Shown piece by piece: positions 5,212-5,469 of a stretch of 5,469 nt of DNA. Within the stretch, counting starts at the first letter, position 1, and every line of letters starts with the position of its first letter. A program made the translations under genes and the position numbers. Below the pieces are notes generated by a model that saw only the letters and a list, made by a program, of their open reading frames with translations, did not search any database and was not told where the DNA came from. This stretch comes from Acholeplasmataceae bacterium (GTDB lineage Bacteria > Bacillota_I > Bacilli_A > Acholeplasmatales > Acholeplasmataceae), in assembly GCA_003518475.1 (NCBI GenBank), contig DOYO01000159.1, positions 1-5,469 on the forward strand, in the 5' to 3' direction.

Positions 5212-5469
5212 TGCTGGTAACCTCGTCAATCTTCCAAGCGGTATAGACGCTTCGATACGTGCAGTCCCAAATGTCTAGGATGATGCCGTCTTTACATACT
5301 GCCACATGACCTGACATCTTAAGAATGAATGTTCCTTTTGGGTGAAGCTCGGTGAAATCTGAACCTTTGATTCTCGGTTGACCTTTGATTGCCTTGAATA
5401 TCAATCGTGGTTTGCCTTCAAAATACTTGTACAAGAACTCGGTGTTTTTGTAACTTGTGAAATTCCATT
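5201..5469 (-). CDS. Phage hypothetical protein, C-terminal part only (papain-like fold suspected)
   Basis: The reading frame is open to the right edge of the window, so this is the last 88 residues of a longer protein. The TTG at 5434 could serve as a start, but it has no ribosome binding site and in-frame codons continue upstream (TSYKNTEF). The visible part contains GQPRIKGSDFTELHPKGTF, then MSGHVAVCKDG with a His at visible residue 54, then DIWDC with an Asp at residue 65, and VYTAW. A GHV strand followed by a DG turn and a D-x-W strand is how the second half of papain-like and NlpC/P60-like cysteine peptidases looks. If that is right, the catalytic Cys would lie in the missing part. This is an inference from pattern alone. 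The stop overlaps the next gene by 11 bases. Confidence 0.62.
   Translation of the reverse strand, partial: WNFTSYKNTEFLYKYFEGKPRLIFKAIKGQPRIKGSDFTELHPKGTFILKMSGHVAVCKDGIILDIWDCTYRSVYTAWKIDEVTSNEN

Noticed and set aside
1..5469. Alternative genetic code with TGA as Trp, given the low GC
   Set aside because: terS and the DUF4314-like gene end on TGA, the terS TGA forms an ATGA junction with terL, and conserved Trp positions use TGG.

Overview
The window is a block of tailed-phage or prophage DNA. Every gene I can support lies on the minus strand, so transcription runs from high to low coordinates. The sequence is AT-rich, genes are packed head to tail, and most have clear GAGG-type ribosome binding sites. 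TGA is used as a stop and TGG as Trp, so the standard genetic code applies. Together with the HNH-TerS-TerL arrangement, this points to a temperate siphophage of the HK97 packaging type in a low-GC Gram-positive host (Bacillota, or a standard-code relative such as Acholeplasma). I cannot fix the genus from the sequence.

Layout in transcription order: (1) the 3' part of a gene cut by the right edge (5469-5201), whose C-terminus resembles a papain-like fold; (2) a 98-residue phage hypothetical (5211-4915) that overlaps it; (3) an intrinsic terminator-like hairpin (about 4896-4865); (4) a full-length S-adenosylmethionine synthetase, metK (4848-3709); (5) an HNH endonuclease (3734-3438) overlapping metK by 26 bases; (6) a small two-helix membrane protein with a PH-like tail (3393-2980); (7) a roughly 100-base spacer with a very GC-rich inverted repeat (2925-2975), a candidate cos region; (8) a 225-residue protein of unknown function (2875-2198) followed directly by its own terminator (2193-2171); (9) a possible promoter, then a DUF4314-like protein (2114-1923), the terminase small subunit (1909-1571) and the terminase large subunit (1574-1), whose last residues lie beyond the left edge.

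How the genes work together: TerS, TerL and the HNH nuclease form the DNA-packaging and cos-cleavage module. MetK could supply SAM for DNA methylation by a phage or host methyltransferase, but no methyltransferase is visible here. The membrane protein and the 225-residue protein sit between HNH and TerS, which are usually close together. They look like accessory cargo ('morons').

The most unusual signals are a 20-base terminator-like hairpin present twice (1856-1875 and 2173-2192, one mismatch). One copy lies inside the first codons of terS. The others are the GC-rich inverted repeat and the self-terminated cargo gene. No tRNA, CRISPR array, insertion sequence or attachment site was seen, and no stretch over 300 bases lacks a gene.
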